DNA from: Planctomycetota bacterium | Lineage (GTDB): Bacteria > Planctomycetota > Planctomycetia > Pirellulales > Pirellulaceae | Length of the DNA stretch: 57,722 nt | Direction of reading: 5' to 3' | Assembly (NCBI GenBank): GCA_024277285.1 | Contig: JAJRVM010000249.1 | Location: forward strand, 1-57,722 | In this document: in pieces, positions 49,917-57,722 of the stretch | How positions within the stretch are numbered: the stretch's first letter is position 1 | How the letters are laid out: each line of letters opens with the position of its first letter | Position numbers and translations under genes: made by a program | Notes under the pieces: generated by a model | The model's input: the letters and a program-made list of their open reading frames with translations, nothing else | The model's database searches: none | Told to the model about the DNA's origin: nothing

Positions 49917-51161
49917 ATGAGTACGGCAAAGGTAATTCAGGGCGCTGAAGTGGCCCCCGTCTTGGAGCAGGCCTTGGAGGCGTCCGGTGGGCTCTTGCGG
50001 CTGACGCCGACCTGGGTTCCGCGCAGCTTTCTACATCCGGGGCGACGCCTCAAGCTGCACCCAGACGATCTCTATGCCTATGGTGCCGAGCGTGGTGGCA
50101 TCGACGAACGTTGGTTTGCCAGCACGACCGAGGCGGCCAATGAGGGACGCGTTTGGCATGAAGGGTTGAGTTTTGTCAGCTTCAATGGCATGCACTTCAC
50201 GCTCAAAGACGCCGTTGCCGCAGCCGGGTCTCGATTGGTCGGCCAGGGCATGTGGGATACGTACGAACGCTGGCCCGTCTATTCGAAATTTTTCGACAAC
50301 ATGGGCCCAATTCCACACCATATGCACCAGAGCCAGAAGCATGCCGAGCTGACGGGACAGGAAGGCAAGCCGGAGAGCTATTATTTTTCGCCTCAGTATA
50401 ACAATGTCGACAATAATTTTTGCTATACCTTCATGGGGCTCGAACCAGGTACCACCAAGCAGCAACTGCGAAAGTGCCTGGAGGACTGGAGCAAAGGCGA
50501 TAATGGAATCCTCGATCTGTCGCGCGCTTATCGACTCAAACGAGGGAGCGGTTGGCTGATCCCGCCGGGCGTCCTGCATGCACCCGGGTCGCTATGCACC
50601 TACGAGCCGCAATGGGGGAGCGACGTTTTCGGTATGTACCAGTCGTTGGTCGAAGGACGCGAAGTGCCATGGTCGCTGTGTGTGAAGGACGTTCCGCAAG
50701 ACAAGCAACAGGATCTCGATTACATCATCGATCAGCTTGACTGGGAAAAGAACGTCGACACGCATTTCAAGGAAAATACCTATCTCGAGCCGATCGTTTT
50801 TGCCAGTGGCGATGGTTGGGTCGATCGTTGGATCGTCTATGGCCGAATCGATGGCAAACAGTTGTTCACCGCGCGCGAGCTGACCGTCGATCCAGGAGCA
50901 AAATGCACGCTTAAGGATCCAGGTGCCAGCGGCTGGATCACGGTTCAGGGGAAAGGCCGTATGGGGCAACTGAACCTGCAGACGCCGGCGATGATTCGGT
51001 TCGGCGCCGAGACGGAAGACGAAGTCTATATCACGCACGAAGCCGCCACGGCTGGTGTCGAGATCGAAAACAATGGCAGCGAGCCGCTTGTCTCGTTGCG
51101 TTACTTCGGTCCGGATGTCCATCCCTCCGTTCCGAAGGTTGGCGACTATCGCAACGCATGA
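49917..51161 (+). CDS. Cupin protein related to mannose-6-phosphate isomerase
   Basis: 414 residues. The metal-binding cupin motif is GPIPHHMHQSQKHAE (near residue 130), with an ESYYFSPQYNN segment and PPGVLHAPGSLC near 218. These resemble type I phosphomannose isomerases and their planctomycete relatives. It probably isomerises a sugar or sugar phosphate. It is the first of a co-directional series (cupin, Gfo/Idh/MocA, AcpH-like, TIM-barrel epimerase, scpB), but 299 bp separate it from the next gene. Confidence 0.78.
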   Translation: MSTAKVIQGAEVAPVLEQALEASGGLLRLTPTWVPRSFLHPGRRLKLHPDDLYAYGAERGGIDERWFASTTEAANEGRVWHEGLSFVSFNGMHFTLKDAVAAAGSRLVGQGMWDTYERWPVYSKFFDNMGPIPHHMHQSQKHAELTGQEGKPESYYFSPQYNNVDNNFCYTFMGLEPGTTKQQLRKCLEDWSKGDNGILDLSRAYRLKRGSGWLIPPGVLHAPGSLCTYEPQWGSDVFGMYQSLVEGREVPWSLCVKDVPQDKQQDLDYIIDQLDWEKNVDTHFKENTYLEPIVFASGDGWVDRWIVYGRIDGKQLFTARELTVDPGAKCTLKDPGASGWITVQGKGRMGQLNLQTPAMIRFGAETEDEVYITHEAATAGVEIENNGSEPLVSLRYFGPDVHPSVPKVGDYRNA

Positions 51162-51460
51162 GCGGCGGCAAGTTGACCGGCTCGCATAGCGGGCCGGTCT
51201 GTGCTGTGTCTAAGTTAAGCTGTGCTGTGTCTAAGAACGTGTTTCTGAATTCGCGGAGGAGCGGCTCGGAGCCGAAGATCGCTTGGTTCTGCTCCACATT
51301 GGAAGTAGAAAACGAACCGATTGTGCGTTGGGAACCAATTTTGAAACACGTTCTGAGCGAATACAAAACGAGTGCAACCGTGAAGCGTGTGTACGAGTAG
51401 CCGTTGCATAACGATCGTTAGTGACCCGATACAACCGCACGAGAAAGAAGAGAGAAAGCT
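51162..51460. other. Intergenic region with inverted and direct repeats
   Basis: TGTGCTGTGTCTAAG occurs at 51200-51214 and again at 51221-51235. AGAACGTGTTTC (51234-51245) is complementary to GAAACACGTTCT (51343-51354). The latter pair may bound a decayed element of about 120 bp or form an mRNA hairpin upstream of the oxidoreductase gene. No gene seen. Confidence 0.5.
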
Positions 51461-52621
51461 ATGTCAAAGACGATGAACGTCGGCATTATTGGAACGGGAT
51501 TCATGGGGCGTGCGCACTCGAACGCCTACTGCCGAGTTGGCAATTTCTTTCCGTTGGAAATCAAGCCGGTACTCAAAGCGATTTGTGCGTTGGACCCGGT
51601 CGATAAGCTCAGCGCGTTCGCGGACCAATGGGGTTACGAATCGTACGAAACGGATTGGCGCAAGCTGATCGAACGTGATGACATCGATCACGTCGACATC
51701 TGCACTCCAAATAATACGCACAAGGAAATCGTGCTCGCCGCTGCCGCTGCCGGCAAGAGCATCATCTGCGAGAAGCCGTTGGCGATGAGTGTGGCGGAAG
51801 CCGAGGAAATGTGCGAAGCGGTCGAAAAGGCCGGTGTCGCCAACATGGTCTCCTTTAACTATCGCCGCGTCCCCGCAATTTCGCTGGCCAAACAATTGGT
51901 CGATGAAGGCCGTATCGGTCGGCCTTTTCATTATCGAGCGACGTATCTGCAGGACTGGACGATCTCGCAAGATGTCCCCCAAGGTGGCGCCGCCCTGTGG
52001 CGGCTTGATGTGAAAACCGCTGGGTCCGGAGTGACCGGTGACTTGCTGGCACACTCGATCGATACGGCCGAGTGGATTAATGGTCCGATCCAAAGTGTGA
52101 CGGCCAAAACCGAGACGTTTGTCAAGCAACGGATGCACCAGGAAACGGGCAAGGTCGAGCCGGTGGGAATCGATGACGCCTGCATGTTCCTGGCAGTCTT
52201 CGCAAACGGTTCGATGGGTACTTTCGAGAGCACGCGGTATGCACGGGGCCGCAAGAACTACAATACGTTTGAACTCAATGGCGAAGGTGGCAGCGTCTTC
52301 TTCGACCTGGAAGACCCGCAGTACCTCGACTTCTTCCGCTATGCAGATCCCGATACCGGCAAGAAGATCGAAGACCATCTGACCGGCTGGCAACGGATCC
52401 ATGTGACCAATCCCGAGCATCCCTATATGGACAAGTGGTGGGTGCCCGGTTGCACGATCGGGTATGAGCACACCTTTGTACACACGTTGGCCGATTTCCT
52501 GCAGGGAATTGAATCGGGCAAGCCTACGCAACCCGACTTCCGCAACGGACTGCGAACGCAGAAAGTCTGTGACGCGGTGCTTGAAAGTGCGCGGTCCGGT
52601 AACTGGATTACCATCGACTGA
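51461..52621 (+). CDS. Gfo/Idh/MocA family oxidoreductase
   Basis: 386-residue NAD(P)-dependent sugar or inositol oxidoreductase. The Rossmann nucleotide site is [17 protein letters not shown], the conserved CEKPLAM follows near residue 105, and the second domain includes [16 protein letters not shown] and [13 protein letters not shown], which carries the expected catalytic histidine region. A purine-rich Shine-Dalgarno (AGAGAAAG) precedes the ATG. It lies 15 bp before the AcpH-like gene, so they are probably co-transcribed. The exact substrate is unknown. Confidence 0.92.
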   Translation: MSKTMNVGIIGTGFMGRAHSNAYCRVGNFFPLEIKPVLKAICALDPVDKLSAFADQWGYESYETDWRKLIERDDIDHVDICTPNNTHKEIVLAAAAAGKSIICEKPLAMSVAEAEEMCEAVEKAGVANMVSFNYRRVPAISLAKQLVDEGRIGRPFHYRATYLQDWTISQDVPQGGAALWRLDVKTAGSGVTGDLLAHSIDTAEWINGPIQSVTAKTETFVKQRMHQETGKVEPVGIDDACMFLAVFANGSMGTFESTRYARGRKNYNTFELNGEGGSVFFDLEDPQYLDFFRYADPDTGKKIEDHLTGWQRIHVTNPEHPYMDKWWVPGCTIGYEHTFVHTLADFLQGIESGKPTQPDFRNGLRTQKVCDAVLESARSGNWITID

Positions 52622-52636
52622 CCCGTTGGCAAACGC

Positions 52637-53308
52637 ATGAACTACTTCGCGCACGGCCGACACTTGGTCGACATGCCGCTGGTCATGGCCGGTACTGCGG
52701 TGCCGGACTGGCTGAGTGTGGTGGACCGCCGAGTTCGTGCGCGGGCCAAATTGGCCAAGCCGTGGATCGACGATGCGGACCCCGTGTTGGCGGGAGTCGC
52801 ACGGGGCGTGGTCCTGCACCATCATGATGATGCGTGGTTTCATCAAACGCGCGCATTTGCCGAACTGAGCATGCAATTTACGCTCGATGTTCGCCAGGCA
52901 CTGGACGGAGAGGCCGGATTTCGCCCCAATTTCATGGGGCATGGCTTCTTGGGGCACATCCTGGTCGAAATACTGCTGGACGCCGCGCTCATCGAACAAG
53001 ACATCAAGCAACTCGATGCCTACTACGAAGCGATGGAGCGGCTTGACCCGACGCGGATCGCCGGGGCGGTCGACCAAATGACGACCGGGCGTGCAGAACG
53101 CCTTGCCGAGCTGATAGGTCTGTTTTGCCGCGAACGGTTCTTGTATGACTATTTGGATGATGCCAGATTGCGCGGCCGACTTAATGGCGTCATGCGACGC
53201 GTCAAATTGCCCCAATTACCGCCATCAATGCACGCCGTCCTGGCCGCTGCCCGGCATCCTGTTCGCGAACGATTAGCGGAATTACTTGATGGTCCCAACG
53301 CCTCTTGA
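52637..53308 (+). CDS. Helical hypothetical protein, possibly AcpH-like
   Basis: 223 residues. MNYFAHGRHLVDMPLVMAGT and VARGVVLHHHDDAWFHQTRA recall the start and the His/Asp-rich segment of ACP phosphodiesterase-like (AcpH, DUF479) helical proteins, including a later MGHGFLGHILVEILLD. The similarity is modest. It sits between an oxidoreductase and a TIM-barrel gene with gaps of 15 and 18 bp, so it is in the same transcript. Its role there is unclear. Confidence 0.6.
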   Translation: MNYFAHGRHLVDMPLVMAGTAVPDWLSVVDRRVRARAKLAKPWIDDADPVLAGVARGVVLHHHDDAWFHQTRAFAELSMQFTLDVRQALDGEAGFRPNFMGHGFLGHILVEILLDAALIEQDIKQLDAYYEAMERLDPTRIAGAVDQMTTGRAERLAELIGLFCRERFLYDYLDDARLRGRLNGVMRRVKLPQLPPSMHAVLAAARHPVRERLAELLDGPNAS

Positions 53309-53326
53309 GCTGAAGGAGAAACGTCG

Positions 53327-54175
53327 ATGAAATTTGGAATGAATCTGTTGTTGTGGACGGGAGATTTGGACGAGAGTATTTTGCCGACCCTCGAGATGCT
53401 CAAAGCAATGGGCTATGACGGCGTCGAGTTGCCGATGTTTGACTTGACGGTCAAAAAGTATGCCTCCTGGGCGCAGCGGTTGGACGATCTGGAGCTGCAG
53501 CGAACCGCCGTGACCGTTCGGGGCGAGGAAGATAACCCGATCAGTCCCGATGCAACGGTCCGGGCCGCCGGTGTGGCGAATAACAAGAAAGCGATTGACT
53601 GTTGCCAGGCGGCAGGCTGCACACATCTGGTCGGGCCGTTTCACTCCGCGCTGGGCTGTTTTTCCGGCCAGGGACCGACCGAAGACGAATGGAAGTGGGG
53701 CGTCGAGTCGATGGCGGAGGTGGCGGAATACGCGGGGCAATGTGGCGTGACGCTGGGAGTGGAATGCCTGAACCGGTTCGAGTGTTATTTCCTGAATACA
53801 CATGCTGACTCTGCGCGATTTGCCAAAGCCGTGAATCATCCCAATTGCCGCGTTATGTACGATACCTTTCATGCCAATATCGAGGAAAAGAATACGGCCA
53901 GCGCGATTCGAGCTTGCGCCGATGTCCTGACCCATGTGCACATCTCGGAAAACGACCGAAGCACACCGGGATCGGGTAATGTCCGCTGGCAGGAGAATTT
54001 CGATGCGCTCAAAGAAGTTGGCTACGATGGCTGGTTGATGATCGAGGCGTTCGGCTTGGCGTTGCCCGAATTGGTCGCAGCCACTAAGATCTGGCGACGT
54101 ATGTACGATAGCGAAGAACAGTTGGCGCGCGATGGACTGGCTTTTATGAAGAGCCAATATGAACAACGATGGTAG
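53327..54175 (+). CDS. TIM-barrel sugar isomerase/epimerase (tagatose 3-epimerase-like)
   Basis: 282 residues of the AP-endonuclease-2/xylose-isomerase-like barrel family. Visible motifs include KFGMNLLLWTGDLDESILPT, GYDGVELPMFD, GVECLNRFECYFLN (metal-binding Glu), MYDTFHANIEEK, THVHISENDRSTPGSGNVRW and GWLMIEAFG (second metal Glu). These match D-tagatose/D-psicose 3-epimerase-like enzymes. AAGGAG precedes the ATG. The stop overlaps the scpB start by 7 bp. With the neighbouring oxidoreductase it suggests a sugar conversion pathway. Confidence 0.88.
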   Translation: MKFGMNLLLWTGDLDESILPTLEMLKAMGYDGVELPMFDLTVKKYASWAQRLDDLELQRTAVTVRGEEDNPISPDATVRAAGVANNKKAIDCCQAAGCTHLVGPFHSALGCFSGQGPTEDEWKWGVESMAEVAEYAGQCGVTLGVECLNRFECYFLNTHADSARFAKAVNHPNCRVMYDTFHANIEEKNTASAIRACADVLTHVHISENDRSTPGSGNVRWQENFDALKEVGYDGWLMIEAFGLALPELVAATKIWRRMYDSEEQLARDGLAFMKSQYEQRW

Positions 54176-55038
54176 ACCCGCTCGACTCCGATCTCCCTCA
54201 GCAACCGCCTACCGATCCCGGGACTGATTTTAGCGATCCCGGGACTGATTTTAGCGATCCCGGGACTGGGTCTACCGATCCCGTGACTGGACCGAACGAT
54301 GACGGCCTTGCAGGTGACGGTTTCGGTTTGGATCAGTTTGGGGCCGTTGACGATGATCAGGGCATCTCGCTTGATGAGCTGAGCAAAGCGTATGCCGAGC
54401 TGATCGGTAAGGGGGATGACCCCTACGAGCCCCCGAACAAGCGCCGCGCGGCGGGGCCGGAGGAGTTGGTTGACCAGATTGTTGACCAAGGCACGTCGTC
54501 TGACCAGGACGAGGTGTGCGAACTGGGGCCGAGGTCGATTGTCGAAGCCATTCTGTTTGTGGGGCATCCACACAATGAGCCGCTCAGCTGCGCGCGGCTG
54601 GCATCCTTGATGCGAGGGGTCTCGACAAGAGAGGTCGACGAGCTGATCGGCGAATTGAACGCTCAGTATCGCGCGCACCAGCACCCTTTTCATGTGGCGA
54701 TGCACAGCGCCGGGTATCGGCTCGAGCTGCGTGAGGACTTTGCATCGTTGCGCGACGTGTTTTATGGCCGCGTACGTGAGGCGCGTCTGTCTCAGGCGGT
54801 GATTGATGTGTTGGCCATTGTGGCCTACCAACAAGGCTGCACGCGGCACGATATCGAGGAAATACGCCGCCGTCCCAGCGGCTCGCTCCTGTCGCAATTG
54901 GTCCGCAGGCGGCTGCTGCGGATCGAGCGGCCGGATGAAAAACCACGCACGCCACGCTATTTCGTCACCGACCGATTCTTGGCCCTCTTCGGTTTGACCG
55001 ATATTGACGAACTGCCCCAGAGTCATGATATGGACTGA
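54169..55038 (+). CDS. scpB: Segregation and condensation protein B
   Basis: Part of the SMC-ScpAB condensin complex that compacts and separates the chromosome. The two winged-helix domains lie at about 120-280: RSIVEAILFVGHPHNEPLSC, YRLELREDF, SQAVIDVLAIVAYQQGCTRH (family signature) and RYFVTDRFLALFGL. An acidic N-terminal extension of about 115 residues is unusual. It begins with four copies of a seven-residue DPGTDFS-like unit encoded by 21-nt DNA repeats. ATG at 54169 overlaps the preceding stop. No scpA is in the window. Confidence 0.93.
   Translation: MVDPLDSDLPQQPPTDPGTDFSDPGTDFSDPGTGSTDPVTGPNDDGLAGDGFGLDQFGAVDDDQGISLDELSKAYAELIGKGDDPYEPPNKRRAAGPEELVDQIVDQGTSSDQDEVCELGPRSIVEAILFVGHPHNEPLSCARLASLMRGVSTREVDELIGELNAQYRAHQHPFHVAMHSAGYRLELREDFASLRDVFYGRVREARLSQAVIDVLAIVAYQQGCTRHDIEEIRRRPSGSLLSQLVRRRLLRIERPDEKPRTPRYFVTDRFLALFGLTDIDELPQSHDMD
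54214..54297 (+). repeat. 21-nt tandem repeat inside scpB (4 units)
   Basis: Units at 54214-54234, 54235-54255, 54256-54276 and 54277-54297. The first two are identical, starting GATCCCGGGACTGATTTTAG, and the last two are diverged. They encode DPGTDFS, DPGTDFS, DPGTGST and DPVTGPN. The identical units suggest recent expansion. Confidence 0.95.
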
Positions 55039-55510
55039 CTCGGTTTGATCTTACCGGTTGGGCCTTGCTTGCTATCACAAGCAGGGTGGGCTTGCGCTGT
55101 CCGAAATCATGCTCGACAGCCCCCCGGTCGAGCTGGTAGCATGGTAGGTAGTGATCTCACTCTGAAATAAGCTGCACTGCTTTCGTCCCCGCGATGCGAT
55201 GGTAATCGTTCGCGGGAACGAGGTCGTGACCGGCAGGTTCAGGAAGGGGACCGCTAATAAACGCCGACAGACGCTGATGAAATGACGCTCCGCCGAGCTT
55301 ACCGCAGCCCCAGAGTGCGGCTGTCACCTAGCAGTGCCGCGTTTTCTACAGCCCAATGAGCTTCTTCACCCACCGCACAAAGTGGTGGGGATCGATCAAT
55401 AAACAACCAGACCTCGATGCACGCCCAATTTCGTTTGGCCAGACTGTTACGGATTAAGAAAAACCGTGAACGGTTACCGAGAGGTTTACCACTCTACCGT
55501 CCGCCTCGCA
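55039..55510. other. Intergenic region with decayed MITE 3' end
   Basis: No gene seen. Positions 55357-55450 resemble the right third of the 283-bp MITE: CTTCACCCACCGCACAAAGT with hairpin partner GTGGTGGGG, then a diverged stretch ending GGCCAGACTGTTAC. The left part and a matching target duplication were not found. The remnant ends 60 bp before the membrane-fusion gene. Confidence 0.55.
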
Positions 55511-57181
55511 ATGACATCAACGCCCTTGTCAACTCCCGCTCCCGCGCATTCGGTCGAACCGCCCACAGAGCCGTCCGAACCGCGAGTGTCTGCACGCACC
55601 GAACCGCACGATCCCGCGGAGATGCGCCGCCGCCGCCGTCGTCTGTTTGTCGTGTCGGCCGTGGTGCTGACGACCGTGGTGTTGGCAACGAGCTTGCTGG
55701 CCGGCATGGTCAGTCTGTTCGGCCGTTCCAAGCCATCAGGTCAGTCGTTGGTCCTCTTCACCGTCGCACGGCGCGAGTTGCCGATCAAGGTAATCGAACG
55801 TGGAACGGTGGAGAGTCAGAAGAATGTTCAGGTTGTATGTGGAGTCGACGATATCGACGGGGATGGAATTAACGGCACAACGATTCTCTGGATCGTTGAA
55901 AACGGTTCCTTTGTTCATGAGGGTGACCTGGTCGTTGAACTGGATACGGCTTCGCATATCGACCGGCTCGAGTCCCAGGTTCTGAAAGCCATCTATGCAC
56001 GCGGGCAGTTTCAAGCTCGAACGCTTGATTACGAGAACCGCAAGACCATAAACGAGACGATTCAGGCGAACGCGGAATTGGCGTTGAAGATGGCCAAGCT
56101 TGAGTTGCTGCAATACGAGGACGAGCAGGGTGGCACGTTCCAGATGGCATTGCAAAACGTCGATTTGAGCATTCAGCAACAAGCCACACGACGCCAAATC
56201 GACGAGCGCAATCTCGCTGGAACAGAGCAACTTCACGAGCTCGGTTACAAGAGCAAGGGTGACCTTGCACAAGCGAAGCTGAGAGCAATGCGTGCGCGCA
56301 GTGCCGTGAAACGTGAAGAGTCGCGTCGACTCGAGCTGATGAACTATAGCTATGCACGCTCAAAATTGCGACTTGAGGGCGCCGTGGCCACCGCCGAGCG
56401 GGCACTCCAACAAGTAAAACTAAACAACGACGCGGCGTTAGCCCAGGCTAAGGTCTGGCTGAAAATGGCCGAACTGGGGAAAACGTGGCATGAAGCACGG
56501 TTGGCCGGTTATCAGGTACAATTGAAGAAGTGTAAGCTTTACGCTCCGCAAGACGGTATGGTCGCCTATCACGTCGAGTCAAGCGGGTGGGGCCGGACGT
56601 CAACCGTTGCCGAAGGCGTGGCCGTGCGCAACCGGCAAATCATCATGTCGATCCCTGATCTGCGCTACATCCAGATAAAAACCTCCGTGCATGAGACGGT
56701 GGTCGATCGCGTCAAGGCCGGGATGCCGGCGAAAGTCCACATCGACGCCTTTCCCGATCGACGTTATGACGCCACGGTCGACTCTGTCGATGTGCTGCCT
56801 GACCCCGGCGGATGGCTTAACTCGGATACGAAAGTCTATGAGACGATTGTTACGATCGCGCAAGAAGTGGACCTGATCAAACCTGGCATGACGGCCGTGG
56901 TTGAAATCCACATTACCGATCTGCATGACGTCCTTTGTGTTCCGATTCAAGCGATAGTGCAGCGCGGCCCTGAGGCATCTTGTTTCGTCGCCGAGCGGGG
57001 CCGAGTGACACGGTGTCCGGTCAAGCTGGGAATCGCCACGGATTCGTTTGTCGAGATTCGTGCGGGCCTGGCGTCTGGAGACCAGGTGGTACTCAATCTC
57101 GATGCGATTGCCGACGCGGAATCATCTCGACGCGACATCGCTCCAGACCGGGAAAACACCGAAAGCTACTCGCTCGAATAA
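55511..57181 (+). CDS. HlyD/MacA-like membrane fusion protein
   Basis: 556 residues from the ATG at 55511; a GTG at 55466 is the alternative. A proline-rich cytoplasmic N-terminus (about 1-40) and a basic RRRRRR stretch precede one membrane segment (about 46-70). A lipoyl-like half (GTVESQKNVQVVCGV) follows, then a long coiled-coil hairpin (about 175-310) and a second lipoyl/barrel part (YAPQDGMVAYHVESSGWGRT, MPAKVHIDAFPDRRYDATVD, LIKPGMTAVVEI). It should link an inner-membrane ABC or efflux pump to the outer parts of the envelope. Partner genes are not in the window. Confidence 0.88.
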   Translation: MTSTPLSTPAPAHSVEPPTEPSEPRVSARTEPHDPAEMRRRRRRLFVVSAVVLTTVVLATSLLAGMVSLFGRSKPSGQSLVLFTVARRELPIKVIERGTVESQKNVQVVCGVDDIDGDGINGTTILWIVENGSFVHEGDLVVELDTASHIDRLESQVLKAIYARGQFQARTLDYENRKTINETIQANAELALKMAKLELLQYEDEQGGTFQMALQNVDLSIQQQATRRQIDERNLAGTEQLHELGYKSKGDLAQAKLRAMRARSAVKREESRRLELMNYSYARSKLRLEGAVATAERALQQVKLNNDAALAQAKVWLKMAELGKTWHEARLAGYQVQLKKCKLYAPQDGMVAYHVESSGWGRTSTVAEGVAVRNRQIIMSIPDLRYIQIKTSVHETVVDRVKAGMPAKVHIDAFPDRRYDATVDSVDVLPDPGGWLNSDTKVYETIVTIAQEVDLIKPGMTAVVEIHITDLHDVLCVPIQAIVQRGPEASCFVAERGRVTRCPVKLGIATDSFVEIRAGLASGDQVVLNLDAIADAESSRRDIAPDRENTESYSLE

Positions 57182-57563
57182 AACACAACGCGTCAGAAAC
57201 AGCTGCCCCCTGTGTCGGCCCGCTGGGCCGATGCGTACCGCGCTGCCGAACGGTTTCCCAATCGCATGTGGCCTGGGATTCCATCCCGGGTGAAGGGCGG
57301 CCAACATCTTGAGCCAACTTTACTGCAATAAAAAGGTGTCAGCAGGATGAAAGCCCATCTGGCACCGCGCACTGCTCCGCCGCTGCGGCGCTGACTTGGA
57401 TAGCCGTTGCGCGAGACGCCGTTGCGCGCCACTGCGGCGGACGTCTGCCGGTGCAGTGGCACCCGATCAGGTTCATTGCCTGTTCTTGTTCTTGGAACCA
57501 GTCGGGTGGCACACAGCCGTCTCGACTCACACGTAGCCGAAAAACTCGCGCGTTACTTTTCCC
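57182..57563. other. Gene-free stretch after the membrane fusion gene
   Basis: No gene seen. A repeated GCCGTTGCGC occurs twice near 57401-57430. The MITE copy 3 begins at 57564. Confidence 0.45.
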
Positions 57564-57722
57564 GTAACAGTTTAGCCGAATGAAGTAATGTCGCTTTCAA
57601 GAGACTCCCATGGGCTTGTCCCATGGGTGAAAACGCCTGGTGAGCTACCCGCGATGCCAGCTACTCCCCCCCCCTTCGCTCCCCGCCGCCTTCGGCGGCG
57701 GGGAGCGAAGGGGGCCCGTGAA
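57564..57722 (+). mobile_element. IS66-type MITE, copy 3 (cut by the window end)
   Basis: Begins GTAACAGTTTAGCC like copy 1 and follows the family through CCCATGGG cttgt CCCATGGG and the outer GCTACCC arm. It has a perfect 21-bp central hairpin (57670-57690 with 57694-57714). The 8 bp before it are CTTTTCCC, the expected target duplication. The right end is outside the window. Confidence 0.85.

Noticed and set aside
51464..53215. 583-codon minus-strand open frame opposite the oxidoreductase and AcpH-like genes
   Set aside because: It spans two well-supported genes in antisense and has His/Arg-rich shadow composition.
54214..54297. 21-nt repeats considered as a regulatory array
   Set aside because: They lie in frame inside scpB and encode a DPGTDFS-like repeat, so coding repeat expansion is the simpler explanation.

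Overview
The window looks like a chromosomal piece of a Planctomycetota bacterium, probably of the Pirellulales. This is inferred from the gene families (secreted YVTN-propeller/cytochrome c proteins, a zinc-ribbon/membrane/propeller protein, DUF4432, a Na+/sugar symporter next to arabinose genes, sparse operons with long structured intergenic regions). No rRNA or other taxonomic marker is present, so the placement is tentative.

Positions 1-19.6 kb, all on the minus strand, hold a large CRISPR-Cas locus. Read in the direction of transcription it contains cas3 (C-terminal HD), csx17 (Cas8 of type I-G, formerly I-U), csb1 (Cas7) and csb2 (a Cas5-Cas6 fusion). Next come a truncated gene remnant and a large CARF-HEPN-CARF protein. 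A complete III-B Cmr module follows (cmr1, an HD-less cas10/cmr2, cmr3, cmr4, cmr5, cmr6), then a strong hairpin, cas2, a cas4-cas1 fusion, a leader and the leader-end of a CRISPR array that runs off the left edge. Most gene junctions are overlaps of 4-8 bp, so the interference genes look like one transcription unit. One array, one adaptation module and one candidate Cas6 (inside Csb2) appear to serve both a DNA-targeting I-G complex and an RNA-sensing Cmr complex. Cas10 keeps its cyclase motif but lacks an HD nuclease domain. The CARF-HEPN-CARF protein is the obvious receptor for its cyclic oligoadenylate. It is the best candidate here for a little-described component.

From 20 to 36.7 kb there are an aldehyde dehydrogenase, a radical SAM protein with an unusual N-terminal SPASM-like region, and a secreted DUF4832-type protein. 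They are followed by an L-arabinose unit on the minus strand (araB, araD, araA, Na+/sugar symporter, small membrane protein), a GH16 remnant and small membrane proteins. From 36.7 to 57.7 kb lie glgX, a CorA-like protein that may have lost its start codon, secreted propeller proteins, carbohydrate enzymes (DUF4432, mannose-6-phosphate-isomerase-like cupin, Gfo/Idh/MocA oxidoreductase, TIM-barrel epimerase), scpB and a membrane fusion protein.

The intergenic DNA is rich in repeats. The clearest is a family of about 283-bp elements (41.5, 47.6 and 57.6 kb) with GTAAC-type terminal inverted repeats. Two complete copies have perfect 8-bp target duplications, as expected for non-autonomous IS66-type MITEs. 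Each carries a long central hairpin whose arms differ between copies but stay perfectly paired. Other repeats include a 79-bp IS5-like mini-element, a dispersed repeat of about 110 bp inverted on either side of the arabinose genes, a second dispersed repeat at 26.9 and 40 kb, and several triplications with a unit of about 14 nt.
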